In this document: positions 54,166-62,831 of the stretch, one piece after another
Numbering within the stretch: the first letter of the stretch is position 1
How the letters are laid out: each line of letters opens with the position of its first letter
Source of the DNA: BJGO01 sp964640655
GTDB lineage: Bacteria; Bacteroidota; Bacteroidia; Chitinophagales; UBA10324
Direction: 5' to 3'
Assembly: GCA_964640655.1 (NCBI GenBank)
Contig: CAZXFT010000006.1
Location: forward strand, 62,001-126,000
DNA: 64,000 bases
The notes under the pieces: generated by a model
Told to the model about the DNA's origin: nothing
Seen by the model: the letters and a program-made list of their open reading frames with translations, nothing else
The model's database searches: none
Made by a program: the position numbers and the translations under genes

Positions 54166-54912
54166 ATGATTGTAGTTATCTTCTTTATAAGCATTTGGTA
54201 TTTGTCACTCTTTGTGCAAACTTTCTTTCATCACCGTTACTCTGCTCACCGCATGTTCACTATGTCTCCGTTAATGGAGAAGGTCTTTTATATTCTGGCC
54301 TGGATGTTTCAAGGTTCCAGCTATCTCAGCCCATATGCATACGGTATATTACACCGTATGCACCACGCCTATGCCGATACAGATAAAGACCCACATTCTC
54401 CCAAGTATTCCAAGAACCTGTTTGACATGATGTGGAAGACAAAAAATGTATACACAAGTATTGTATATGGTAAGATTCAGCCTGAAGAAAGATTCACCAA
54501 GAACATCCCCTTCTGGCCAGCTATGGAGCGTTTTGCAGACAGTTGGTTTTCGCGTATTACATGGGGTGTACTTTATACACTATTTGTAATATACTTTGCC
54601 ACAGCGTGGTGGCAATTTTTGTTTTTACCCGTTATTTATTTAATGGCTCCAGTTCATGGTGCTATCATCAATTGGTATGCACATAAATTTGGTTACGCTC
54701 CCAATAAAGTGAACGATACCTCAAAGAACTTATTACCATTTGATTTTCTAATGTTGGGTGAGTCTTATCATAACAACCACCATAAGTTTGGTGGTCGCGC
54801 AAACTTCGGTCTTCGTTGGCACGAGTTTGATCCGATCTATCCTATCATCCTGTTGTTTAATGCACTCGGGTTAATCAAACTCAAAAAGAATAACGATCTT
54901 AACTATATGTAA
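54166..54912 (+). CDS. Membrane fatty-acid (acyl-CoA type) desaturase
   Basis: This 248-residue integral-membrane di-iron enzyme has three histidine boxes: HHRYSAHRMF, HRMHHAYAD and ESYHNNHHKFGG. Two pairs of hydrophobic helices surround them. It introduces a double bond into fatty acyl chains, probably delta-9. It is shorter than the roughly 300-residue acyl-CoA desaturases because it lacks an N-terminal extension. It lies between cdd and rocD on the same strand with its own promoter-like element. Confidence 0.9.
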   Translation: MIVVIFFISIWYLSLFVQTFFHHRYSAHRMFTMSPLMEKVFYILAWMFQGSSYLSPYAYGILHRMHHAYADTDKDPHSPKYSKNLFDMMWKTKNVYTSIVYGKIQPEERFTKNIPFWPAMERFADSWFSRITWGVLYTLFVIYFATAWWQFLFLPVIYLMAPVHGAIINWYAHKFGYAPNKVNDTSKNLLPFDFLMLGESYHNNHHKFGGRANFGLRWHEFDPIYPIILLFNALGLIKLKKNNDLNYM

Positions 54913-54970
54913 TGCAATGTATTTGGTTAGGGCACAAATTCTACTGAACTTTGTACCATAACCAAATAAT

Positions 54971-56191
54971 ATGGCCGTTACTCAGAAATTATCTCCCATT
55001 GAATTAGAAGACAAGTATGGCGCACATAACTATCACCCCTTACCGGTGGTATTAGAGCGCGGTCAGGGTGTATATGTATGGGACACCAACGGCAAACGCT
55101 ATTATGATTTTCTATCCGCATATTCAGCGGTTAATCAGGGACATTGCCATCCTGCCATCGTAGATACACTTGTTCAGCAAGCTTCAAAACTCACACTGAC
55201 ATCACGTGCTTTTCACAATAATTTACTTGGTGAATACGAGCATTATATCACCTCATATTTTGGGTATGATAAGATACTACCCATGAACACCGGTGTTGAG
55301 GCTGTCGAAACTGCTATTAAACTGTGCCGCAAATGGGCTTATCAAGTAAAGAAGGTTCCGGGTAATTCGGCGCGCATCATTTGTTGCGAAGGAAACTTCC
55401 ATGGCCGCACAACCAGTGTCATCTCATTTTCAACCGACCCATTATCTCGCGAAGGTTTCGGACCATTTATGCCTGGGTATGTAATTATTCCCTACAATGA
55501 CCTGAAGGCTTTGGAACTTGCGCTACAAGAAGACAAGAACATTGCAGGTTTTCTTATTGAGCCAATCCAAGGTGAAGCAGGTGTTGTGGTTCCCGATGAA
55601 GGTTATTTGAAAAAAGCAAAAGCTCTCTGCGAAAAACATAATGTATTGTTTATTGCCGATGAGATCCAAACCGGCCTTGCACGTACAGGCAAAATGCTGG
55701 CGTGTGATCATGAAGATGTACGACCCGATATACTCATTCTTGGCAAAGCGCTTAGCGGTGGAATACTACCCGTATCTGCTGTGCTTTGTGATGATGAAAT
55801 CATGCTAACCATAAAACCCGGAGAACACGGTTCTACATATGGTGGCAATCCTTTGGCTTGTGCTGTTGCTCTAAAAGCACTGGAAGTTCTTAAGGATGAA
55901 AAACTAGCAGAAAACGCACTGCACCTTGGTGATATACTTCGCCGTGCATTATGCAAAATGGACAATGAGTTAATTACGCATGTTCGTGGAAAAGGCTTAC
56001 TGAACGCTATTATTGTTAAACCTCGTAATGAAAAAGATGCATGGGATTTTTGTATAGAGTTAATGAAAAATGGCTTGTTGGCTAAACCTACTCATGGCGA
56101 TAAAATTCGTTTTGCGCCACCTCTTGTCATTACAGAAGAACAACTTTATGATTGTATTGCCATCATCGACAAAACGGTGAAGCAATTCTAA
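54971..56191 (+). CDS. rocD: Ornithine--oxo-acid aminotransferase
   Basis: This 406-residue class III PLP aminotransferase converts ornithine and 2-oxoglutarate to glutamate semialdehyde and glutamate. It matches ornithine aminotransferase: AHNYHPLPVVLERGQGVYVW, NTGVEAVETAIKLCRKWAY, FIADEIQTGLARTGKML (PLP-binding Asp), and LILGKALSGGILPVSAVLC (Schiff-base Lys). Length is normal. An acetylornithine aminotransferase is less likely given the N-terminal motif. Confidence 0.95.
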   Translation: MAVTQKLSPIELEDKYGAHNYHPLPVVLERGQGVYVWDTNGKRYYDFLSAYSAVNQGHCHPAIVDTLVQQASKLTLTSRAFHNNLLGEYEHYITSYFGYDKILPMNTGVEAVETAIKLCRKWAYQVKKVPGNSARIICCEGNFHGRTTSVISFSTDPLSREGFGPFMPGYVIIPYNDLKALELALQEDKNIAGFLIEPIQGEAGVVVPDEGYLKKAKALCEKHNVLFIADEIQTGLARTGKMLACDHEDVRPDILILGKALSGGILPVSAVLCDDEIMLTIKPGEHGSTYGGNPLACAVALKALEVLKDEKLAENALHLGDILRRALCKMDNELITHVRGKGLLNAIIVKPRNEKDAWDFCIELMKNGLLAKPTHGDKIRFAPPLVITEEQLYDCIAIIDKTVKQF

Positions 56192-56233
56192 ACATTTAGT
56201 TATTTCGCCACTTCAAAAAAATTAATAAAAAAT

Positions 56234-56776
56234 ATGCGTCTAATACCATTTGCATTGATGTTTTTGGTCATCACCATTTCATCCTGTACCAATAAAGCTA
56301 AAGACTACGCCGATATTCAAAAGATGTTTGATACCATTAGCATCAAACTGAAAGAAGGTTATGTGGACACTACATACCTGAATAAGACCGTAGCAGAAGT
56401 AAATAACTACGTGAATAAACATCCTAAAGACACACTCGCCGCTAAATTGCTATTCCAATCAGCACAGCAGTTAGAAGCACATCGTTTAGCCGAAAAAGCT
56501 GTCAAGGTTTTAGAAAGCATTCAAAAGGATTTTTCTGAAACATCATATGCAGCTAAAGCACTGCTGACAGAAGGATTTATCTATAATAACGTGCTGCACG
56601 ATTACGAGAACGCAAAGGTGAAATACAACGAATACTTAAGTAAATACAAAGACTTAGACAGTAATATGAGTCGTGATGTGCAACTGGAACTTCAAAATCT
56701 TGGAAAAAGCGCCGATGATCTAATTAAAGAATTTGAAGCAAAGTTGAATGAGGCTACTCAAGACAAGAAAAACTAA
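56234..56776 (+). CDS. TPR-type lipoprotein, unknown function
   Basis: This 180-residue protein has a lipobox (TISSC, Cys at about 18). A helical solenoid follows, with TLAAKLLFQSAQQLEAHRLA and SYAAKALLTEGFIYNNVLHD typical of TPR repeats, and a lysine-rich end. It resembles YfgM or BamD-like TPR proteins but is shorter than BamD. It is convergent with cdaA, overlapping by 4 nt at the stops. The role is unknown, and a cell-envelope chaperone or scaffold function is a guess. Confidence 0.75.
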   Translation: MRLIPFALMFLVITISSCTNKAKDYADIQKMFDTISIKLKEGYVDTTYLNKTVAEVNNYVNKHPKDTLAAKLLFQSAQQLEAHRLAEKAVKVLESIQKDFSETSYAAKALLTEGFIYNNVLHDYENAKVKYNEYLSKYKDLDSNMSRDVQLELQNLGKSADDLIKEFEAKLNEATQDKKN

Positions 56777-57585
56777 ACCCTGTCTGTAACAATATCAGTA
56801 AGCAGTTGCTTGACTTCTACTAATGGAAGATTTGTTCTGATTTTTCCATTCTTAGCATAACTGATATTTCCTGTTTCTTCTGAAACAACTATGGCAACAG
56901 CCTCACTGTGCTCTGTTATACCAACAGCTGAACGGTGTCTTAAACCGGAACGTGCCGGTAAGTCAGGGCTGTCGGATACTGGCAGTACGGAACCTGCGAA
57001 TATGATTCGGTTGTGAACTATGATTGCAGCACCATCGTGCAATGGAGAATATTTATTAAAGATGCTTTCCAATAATTTTTCTGAGACTAAAGCATGCAAT
57101 GCCACACCGGGATTAGTTAAATCATGAAGCTTGAAATGATTGTTAAATACTAAAAGTGCTCCCGTTTTTGATTTTGATAAATTGTCTAAAGCGGCGAGCA
57201 TTTCACCTACTAACCGTTCTTCTTCTCTAGTTTTTTGTCGCTTGCTGATATTCAGTTTAAAAGGTAAATTCATTTTTTCAGAAATACTGATGTCACCAAG
57301 TGATAACAGAAACTTTCTGATTTCAGGTTGAAATACTACTAGCATTGCTACAACACCGGCACTTACAAAAGCTCCCAATATTTCTGACAGAATATCAAGA
57401 TTCAGCCATTTCACTAATTTATAAATCAGGTAAATCAATATCATACCGAGGAAGATATTAAGCCCCAGCGAGCCGCGTACCCTGCGATAGAATTGATATA
57501 CCAGAATGAGAACCAATGTAATGTCTATCACATCAATCCACTCAAACTTGTAACCGAAAATTTTAAATAGCAGTACTAAATGCAT
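56773..57585 (-). CDS. cdaA: Diadenylate cyclase CdaA
   Basis: This 270-residue membrane enzyme makes c-di-AMP from two ATP. Three N-terminal helices (about 5-80) precede the DisA_N/DAC domain, with the DGA motif in LHDGAAIIVHNRIIFAG and the RHR motif in SGLRHRSAVGITEHS. The C-terminal end is short. It overlaps folP by 23 nt at its start, so the two are translationally linked. CdaR, the usual regulator in Firmicutes, is not present. Confidence 0.95.
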   Translation of the reverse strand: MHLVLLFKIFGYKFEWIDVIDITLVLILVYQFYRRVRGSLGLNIFLGMILIYLIYKLVKWLNLDILSEILGAFVSAGVVAMLVVFQPEIRKFLLSLGDISISEKMNLPFKLNISKRQKTREEERLVGEMLAALDNLSKSKTGALLVFNNHFKLHDLTNPGVALHALVSEKLLESIFNKYSPLHDGAAIIVHNRIIFAGSVLPVSDSPDLPARSGLRHRSAVGITEHSEAVAIVVSEETGNISYAKNGKIRTNLPLVEVKQLLTDIVTDRV

Positions 57586-58423
57586 TCCAAAGTTTAATAG
57601 TCTGAACAGCCTCTTTTACATCGTGCACACGAAGTATGGTTGCTCCCTGTTGCAAAGCAAGCATATTTAAGGCAGTAGTACCGTTCAGTGCATCAACAGG
57701 ATGAGTGTTTAATAAACGGTTTATCATACTCTTTCGCGAGAGGCCAGCCAGCATTGGCTTTCCAAGTGTAGTGAAAAGAGAAAGATGTTTTAGCAAAGAA
57801 TAATTATGCGATACTGTTTTTCCAAATCCGAAACCCGGGTCTATAATGACATCTGTTATTTCTTGTTCTCGAAGGTGGTGAATGCCTTGCAATAAAAAGG
57901 TGTAAACCTCTTTTACTACATCATCATACTCGGGATGCTGTTGCATAGTATGCGGTTCACCTTGCATGTGCATCAAAATATATGGGGCTTTGTTTTTGGC
58001 TACTACCTTCAGTAAATAATTGTCCATACTGCCGAATGAAATATCGTTGATGATATCAACACCCATTTCCAAGGCACGTTCAGCTACTACTGAGTAAAAA
58101 GTATCGCATGAGATAAAAACACTGGGAAAATTTCTGCGCAACTCTGCTAATACATCTTTAATTCGCTCCCACTCCTCCTCTGCAGTAATACGATCAGCCC
58201 CAGGACGACTCGACTGTCCACCAATATCTATAATTGTAGCACCGTTTTCTATTATCACCGACGCCTGGTTAACAAGATGCGCCGGGGAAGACTTTGAACC
58301 ATCATAAAAAGAATCCGGTGTACAGTTGAGAATACCCATAACCACAGGTGTTCTCAAATCTAATATCCTACCCCGGCAATTCAGGGTTTGTAAGGGATGA
58401 AATACAGTAGTTTTATCGTTCAT
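57563..58423 (-). CDS. folP: Dihydropteroate synthase
   Basis: The ATG at 58421-58423 gives 286 residues; the slightly longer frame needs a TTG codon. DHPS joins p-aminobenzoate to the pterin in folate synthesis. The two signatures are VMGILNCTPDSFYDGS and TIIDIGGQSSRPGA, and DVIIDPGFGFGKT is also present. Its start is only about 5 nt from the TTG of the divergent DUF1599 gene. Confidence 0.96.
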   Translation of the reverse strand: MNDKTTVFHPLQTLNCRGRILDLRTPVVMGILNCTPDSFYDGSKSSPAHLVNQASVIIENGATIIDIGGQSSRPGADRITAEEEWERIKDVLAELRRNFPSVFISCDTFYSVVAERALEMGVDIINDISFGSMDNYLLKVVAKNKAPYILMHMQGEPHTMQQHPEYDDVVKEVYTFLLQGIHHLREQEITDVIIDPGFGFGKTVSHNYSLLKHLSLFTTLGKPMLAGLSRKSMINRLLNTHPVDALNGTTALNMLALQQGATILRVHDVKEAVQTIKLWNAFSTAI

Positions 58424-58428
58424 TATTT

Positions 58429-58995
58429 TTGCAATCAATAATTCAACACTTGTCAGACAAAACTATTCAACAATATCAAGAGGCAGTTGCCAAAGCGCGC
58501 AACTTATTTGAAAAAAAGACAAAAGATTATGGCACATCGTGGCGCATTCTCCGTTTGCCATCTCTCACCGATCAGATTTTTATTAAAGCTCAGCGCATTC
58601 GCACCATTGATTTGAAAGGGCAACAAAAAATTGAGGATAACATAGAAAGTGAGTTCATTGGAATATTGAACTATAGTATTCTTGCCCTTATTCAAATAGA
58701 ACTGAACGACGATAGTGGCAAGGAAATTGACTACGCGACGGCCATTCTGCTTTATGATAAAAAATGGAATGAAGCGATGCAACTGATGCTACTGAAGAAT
58801 CATGATTATGGCGAAGCCTGGCGCGACATGCGTGTAAGCAGTTTTACCGATTTAATTCTTATGCGCATCCTCCGCATCAGACAAATCGAAGACAACGAGG
58901 GAAACACCATTGTCAGCGAGGGCATAGATGCCAACTTATTTGACATCATCAACTACTCTATTTTTGCATTGATAAAAATCTCTGAAAACAAATGA
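58429..58995 (+). CDS. DUF1599 protein
   Basis: This 188-residue protein is made of two copies of the DUF1599 repeat. Each repeat has a KDYG.[AS]WR motif (KTKDYGTSWRILRLPSLTDQ, KNHDYGEAWRDMRVSSFTDL), then an RIRxI motif and an INYSIxALI ending. There is no ATG near the start, so TTG at 58429 or 58450 must be used. The family is conserved in Bacteroidota beside folP and BT_3928-type genes and has no established function. It overlaps the next gene by 4 nt. Confidence 0.88.
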   Translation: MQSIIQHLSDKTIQQYQEAVAKARNLFEKKTKDYGTSWRILRLPSLTDQIFIKAQRIRTIDLKGQQKIEDNIESEFIGILNYSILALIQIELNDDSGKEIDYATAILLYDKKWNEAMQLMLLKNHDYGEAWRDMRVSSFTDLILMRILRIRQIEDNEGNTIVSEGIDANLFDIINYSIFALIKISENK

Positions 58996-60125
58996 AATAC
59001 TTTATCTGGTTTTGTCGCATCTTAATTGGTGTGTTGTTTATTTTCTCCGGTTATGTGAAAGCAGTTGACCCTATAGGTATGCAATACAAACTCGAAGAAT
59101 ACTTCGAGGTATTTCATATGGACTTTTTTATTCCATATGCCCTATACTTCTCCATTCTTTTGAATGCCTTAGAAATTGTACTTGGTGTGTTTACCATATT
59201 TGGTGTTAGAATGGTGCAAACCGCGTGGCTGCTCGTTCTCATCATTGTATTTTTTTTATTCTTAACCGGCTACTCGGCTGTTACCAATAAGATTACCGAC
59301 TGCGGTTGTTTTGGTGATGCCATCAAACTATCGACCTGGGCTACCTTCTACAAGAATATCATCTTCCTCGGCTTGATCATTCCCATTTTTATGTGGCGCA
59401 ACAGAATTGAACCGTTGTTCGGTAAATTGCTAAGTAATATAATTTACTATGGTTCCATAATAACCTTTCTCGGCTTGCAGTGGTATTGCCTGGAACACTT
59501 GCCTATCATTGATTTCAGGCCATACAAAGTAGGAAATGATATTCGTGAGCAAATGAGTATCCCTCCCGGAGCACCACGCGACAGTGTGGTTACCAAACTT
59601 ATTTATAAGGACAAACGAAATGGAAAAGAGCAAGCCTTCCTGATGAATGAATTGCCTTGGGCTGATAGTATATGGATGTCTAACAATGAATTTGTGAAAC
59701 AGGAGAATCAGGTAGTTCGTGAAGGCTATCAACCTAAAATTAAAGATTTTAAAGTTTGGGATGAAGACAACAACGACTTAACATCCCTATTACTTGATTC
59801 CAATAAATATCAAATATGGATTGTGGCTTACGATATCTCTAAGACCGACATTAAAGGCATTGAACTAATTGCCCAACAGACTGCAGCATACGAACAGGCA
59901 GGTGCTAAGGTATTAGGATTGTCAGCTTCATCTTACACTGAGATTGAAGACCTTCGACACAGTACCAATTCCGCATATCCTTTTTACTATGCCGATGGTA
60001 CTGTTCTTAAAACAATTGTACGCGCTAACCCCGGCATTGTATTATTGAACGGCTCCAAGGTGCTGGCTATGTGGCATTATAATGATACACCCACCGCAGA
60101 AGAGGTGAAGAAATATCTGAAATAA
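58992..60125 (+). CDS. BT_3928-type membrane protein with DoxX-like and thioredoxin-like parts
   Basis: This 377-residue protein has four N-terminal helices (about 5-150) of DoxX type, with CGCFGDAIKLS between them. A fifth helix follows. The C-terminal soluble region (about 250-377) has YQIWIVAYDISKTDIKG and GIVLLNGSKVLAMWHYND, resembling a thioredoxin-like fold. This matches the BT_3928 family. It overlaps the DUF1599 gene by 4 nt (ATGA). The CGC motif may be redox-active, but the function is unknown. Confidence 0.85.
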   Translation: MKYFIWFCRILIGVLFIFSGYVKAVDPIGMQYKLEEYFEVFHMDFFIPYALYFSILLNALEIVLGVFTIFGVRMVQTAWLLVLIIVFFLFLTGYSAVTNKITDCGCFGDAIKLSTWATFYKNIIFLGLIIPIFMWRNRIEPLFGKLLSNIIYYGSIITFLGLQWYCLEHLPIIDFRPYKVGNDIREQMSIPPGAPRDSVVTKLIYKDKRNGKEQAFLMNELPWADSIWMSNNEFVKQENQVVREGYQPKIKDFKVWDEDNNDLTSLLLDSNKYQIWIVAYDISKTDIKGIELIAQQTAAYEQAGAKVLGLSASSYTEIEDLRHSTNSAYPFYYADGTVLKTIVRANPGIVLLNGSKVLAMWHYNDTPTAEEVKKYLK

Positions 60126-60166
60126 TCTGCAGTGCTCTGTGCATTTTCGTTTCACATAAACGAAAC

Positions 60167-61228
60167 GTGTTCCGGTATATCAGCAAACAGTTACTTTATG
60201 CACTAAGCGTACTAGCCGGTGTGGTGGTTACCGTGTTTATTTTATTTCAGGGCTTACCAGGCGATCCAGCCCGTCTCACTATGGGGCAACGCACCGATGC
60301 AGCTACACTTGAAAATGTTAATCGTGAACTGGGATTAGATAAACCCAAATGGAAACAGTTGTTATACTACGTCAATGATGTTTCACCCATCAGCATACAC
60401 GAAAACAGTACTTACAACAAAAACAAATTTCAGTTCATTGAATTGATTTCAGGCACATCACACGTTGTTGTTTTTAAAAACCCTTATCTGAGGTATTCTT
60501 ATCAATTGCAAAAGCCTGTTGCCGATATGTTGATGCAGGCATTACCTAACACCATCATACTTGCTTTGCTGGCCATTCTTTTTGCTTCTCTTATTGGCAT
60601 TATCCTGGGCACATTTGCAGCTCTGAATCAAAACACCATCATAGACCGGGTGTTAGTAATTATCAGTGTTTCCGGAATTTCTTTTCCTTCGTTTTTCTCA
60701 GCCATTTTGTTTCAATGGTTATTTGCTTATGTTTTAGCCTCACTCACTCATCTGCCAATGACCGGAAGCCTCTATGAATATGATTTAGACGGTGTGGCCC
60801 ATTTGAAATTAACAAACTGTTTGCTGCCAGTATTTACATTAGGCATAAGACCACTTGCTGTTTTTACTCAACTCACACGAAGTGCAATGCTCGATGTATT
60901 AAGTATGGATTTTATACGCACTGCACGGGCTAAAGGATTGCCTAAATGGAAAATTGTTTGGAAGCATGCCTTACGTAATGCTCTGAATCCGGTTGTTACA
61001 GCCATATCAGGCTGGTTTGCCGAAATGTTGGCTGGTGCATTCTTCATTGAGTTAGTGTTTAGCTGGAATGGACTAGGAAAGATGACTGTTGATGCATTGA
61101 ATAAAAATGACTTTCCTGTGGTTATGGGAGCGGTGCTCTTAGCCTCTACTGTATTTGTAGTGGTGAATCTATTAACCGATATTGTATACGGAATCATTGA
61201 TCCGCGAATACGAGCAGCGCAGTCTTAG
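60167..61228 (+). CDS. DppB/OppB-type ABC transporter permease
   Basis: This 353-residue protein starts with GTG. It has an N-terminal helix and the family opening LFQGLPGDPARLTMGQ. Five further helices are seen, with the EAA-like region MDFIRTARAKGLPKWKIVWK and the C-terminal IDPRIRA. It would be one permease of a peptide or nickel transporter. The partner DppC, ATPases and binding protein are absent here. It has an insertion of about 50 residues after the first helix (INENSTYNKN region). Its stop overlaps the convergent ruvB stop by 4 nt. Confidence 0.9.
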   Translation: MFRYISKQLLYALSVLAGVVVTVFILFQGLPGDPARLTMGQRTDAATLENVNRELGLDKPKWKQLLYYVNDVSPISIHENSTYNKNKFQFIELISGTSHVVVFKNPYLRYSYQLQKPVADMLMQALPNTIILALLAILFASLIGIILGTFAALNQNTIIDRVLVIISVSGISFPSFFSAILFQWLFAYVLASLTHLPMTGSLYEYDLDGVAHLKLTNCLLPVFTLGIRPLAVFTQLTRSAMLDVLSMDFIRTARAKGLPKWKIVWKHALRNALNPVVTAISGWFAEMLAGAFFIELVFSWNGLGKMTVDALNKNDFPVVMGAVLLASTVFVVVNLLTDIVYGIIDPRIRAAQS

Positions 61229-62262
61229 TCGAATAGTGAACCCGAGTTTGGTTTGTTATTTGTTTTTCCAAGATGTTGATATGCTTTGGCAGTGGCTTCA
61301 CGTCCACGTGGTGTGCGTTTGATATATCCTTCCTGAATTAAAAAAGGTTCATACACCTCTTCTAAAGTACCCGGTTCCTCTCCTACTGATGTAGCAATAG
61401 TTGTAATTCCAACAGGGCCTCCATCAAACTTATCAATGATGGTACTCAGGTAGCGATTATCCATTTCATCAAGACCATGTTCATCCACGTTCAGTGCTTT
61501 CAATGCCACGCGTGAGATGTTAATAGAAATTTTACCATCAGCTTTTACCTGAGCAAAATCGCGTACACGACGAAGCAAAGCATTAGCAATGCGAGGTGTA
61601 CCTCTGCTGCGGCGAGCTATTTCATGCGCAGCATCGTCAGAAATTGGAGCATTCAAGATGTATGCTGAGCGTTTAATTATCTTTTTCAAAGTCTCCGCAT
61701 CGTAGTAGTCCACTCTGGATACAATGCCAAAACGAGAACGTAAAGGAGAGGATAATAAACCACTGCGAGTTGTTGCACCTACGAGTGTAAAACGATTGAG
61801 TTTAAGTTGAATGCTTCGGGCATTAGGGCCATTGTCAAGGATGATGTCAATCTTGAAATCTTCCATAGCGGAATAGAGATATTCCTCAATGACTGTTCCT
61901 AAGCGATGTATTTCATCTATAAACAAAACATCACCTTCATCTAAGCCTGTAAGTAAACCGGCGAGGTCTCCTGGTTTTTCGAGAACAGGGCCCGACGTCA
62001 TTTTCATATTCACTCCCAGCTCGTGAGCAACAATATGTGATAAAGTTGTTTTGCCCAAACCGGGTGGTCCATGCAACAATAGATGATCTAAAGGTTCCTG
62101 GCGCTGTTTAGCTGCCTGAATAAAAATTTTAAGATTCTCAACTATTCCCGACTGACCGGAGAACTCATCAAACAACTGAGGACGTAATACTTTCTCTATT
62201 TCTCTTTCTGTACTGTTCATTCCGGAATCTTCCGGTTGTAAAAATGAATCACGCATTGACAT
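61225..62262 (-). CDS. ruvB: Holliday junction branch-migration helicase RuvB
   Basis: This 345-residue AAA+ motor drives branch migration with RuvA. Motifs are Walker A LLLHGPPGLGKTTLSHIVA, Walker B VLFIDEIHRLG, sensor 1 LVGATTRSGLLSSPLRSRFG and a C-terminal winged helix (PRGREATAKAYQHLG). The first ATG at 62260-62262 and another 2 codons downstream are equally possible. ruvA is not adjacent. Confidence 0.98.
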   Translation of the reverse strand: MSMRDSFLQPEDSGMNSTEREIEKVLRPQLFDEFSGQSGIVENLKIFIQAAKQRQEPLDHLLLHGPPGLGKTTLSHIVAHELGVNMKMTSGPVLEKPGDLAGLLTGLDEGDVLFIDEIHRLGTVIEEYLYSAMEDFKIDIILDNGPNARSIQLKLNRFTLVGATTRSGLLSSPLRSRFGIVSRVDYYDAETLKKIIKRSAYILNAPISDDAAHEIARRSRGTPRIANALLRRVRDFAQVKADGKISINISRVALKALNVDEHGLDEMDNRYLSTIIDKFDGGPVGITTIATSVGEEPGTLEEVYEPFLIQEGYIKRTPRGREATAKAYQHLGKTNNKPNSGSLFD

Positions 62263-62301
62263 AACGCTGTGAAGTTCCGAATTCCTGAACGGAACAAAAA
62301 C

Positions 62302-62335
62302 AAAAAAAGCCCACCACTTGCGCAGTAAGACTTTT
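62302..62335 (-). terminator. Probable terminator after the Spy-like gene
   Basis: On the minus strand AAAGTCT pairs imperfectly with GGGCTTT (G-T pairs and one bulge), closing over GCGCA. A run of seven T follows. It lies 21 nt after the stop of the Spy-like gene and just upstream of ruvB. Confidence 0.5.
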
Positions 62336-62355
62336 ATTGTTGCCTCTGGTATAAT

Positions 62356-62694
62356 TTATTTATTGCCGTTCAGTTGTGAGTTGTTATAAATGTTCCATTG
62401 TTCCTGTGTGAGTACACCCTGTAACTGATTCAGGTAATTAGATCTGATGGTGTTAAGGGCATTGTTCGTCTCAACTTTGTTGGAATTACGGTTATTCATA
62501 GCCTCATCGAGTTTTACCTCCCGTGTTTGAATAATCTGCTGAACCTGCTGAACTTGAACAGATGTAAGATTGAGTTGTGTCTTCATTTGGTTGGTAAGGG
62601 CAACATAATTCGATGTTGTAGCATTAGTATTAGACTGTGCAAATACAGAAATACTTATTAAACTGAGTAAGAGAGCTAAAGTGTATTTAAACAT
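62356..62694 (-). CDS. Exported Spy/CpxP-like small protein
   Basis: This 112-residue protein has a signal peptide (residues 1-19, ending SVFAQS). An all-helical body has LNLTSVQVQQVQQIIQTRE and LTQEQWNIYNNS, the LTxxQ-type motifs of Spy and CpxP periplasmic chaperones. Length fits the family. It lies upstream of ruvB with a terminator between and is divergent from the large exported protein at 62832. A chaperone role is inferred. Confidence 0.75.
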   Translation of the reverse strand: MFKYTLALLLSLISISVFAQSNTNATTSNYVALTNQMKTQLNLTSVQVQQVQQIIQTREVKLDEAMNNRNSNKVETNNALNTIRSNYLNQLQGVLTQEQWNIYNNSQLNGNK

Positions 62695-62831
62695 GGTGTG
62701 TTTTTATACCCCTCAACGTGTCAATTTAATGAAGGTTTCAATTTAATATTATTACTGCTTGATGATAATACTAAGTGTAACATTCTAAAATTGACTAAGT
62801 AAAAGCGCTCGAATTACTAAAAAAACACAAA

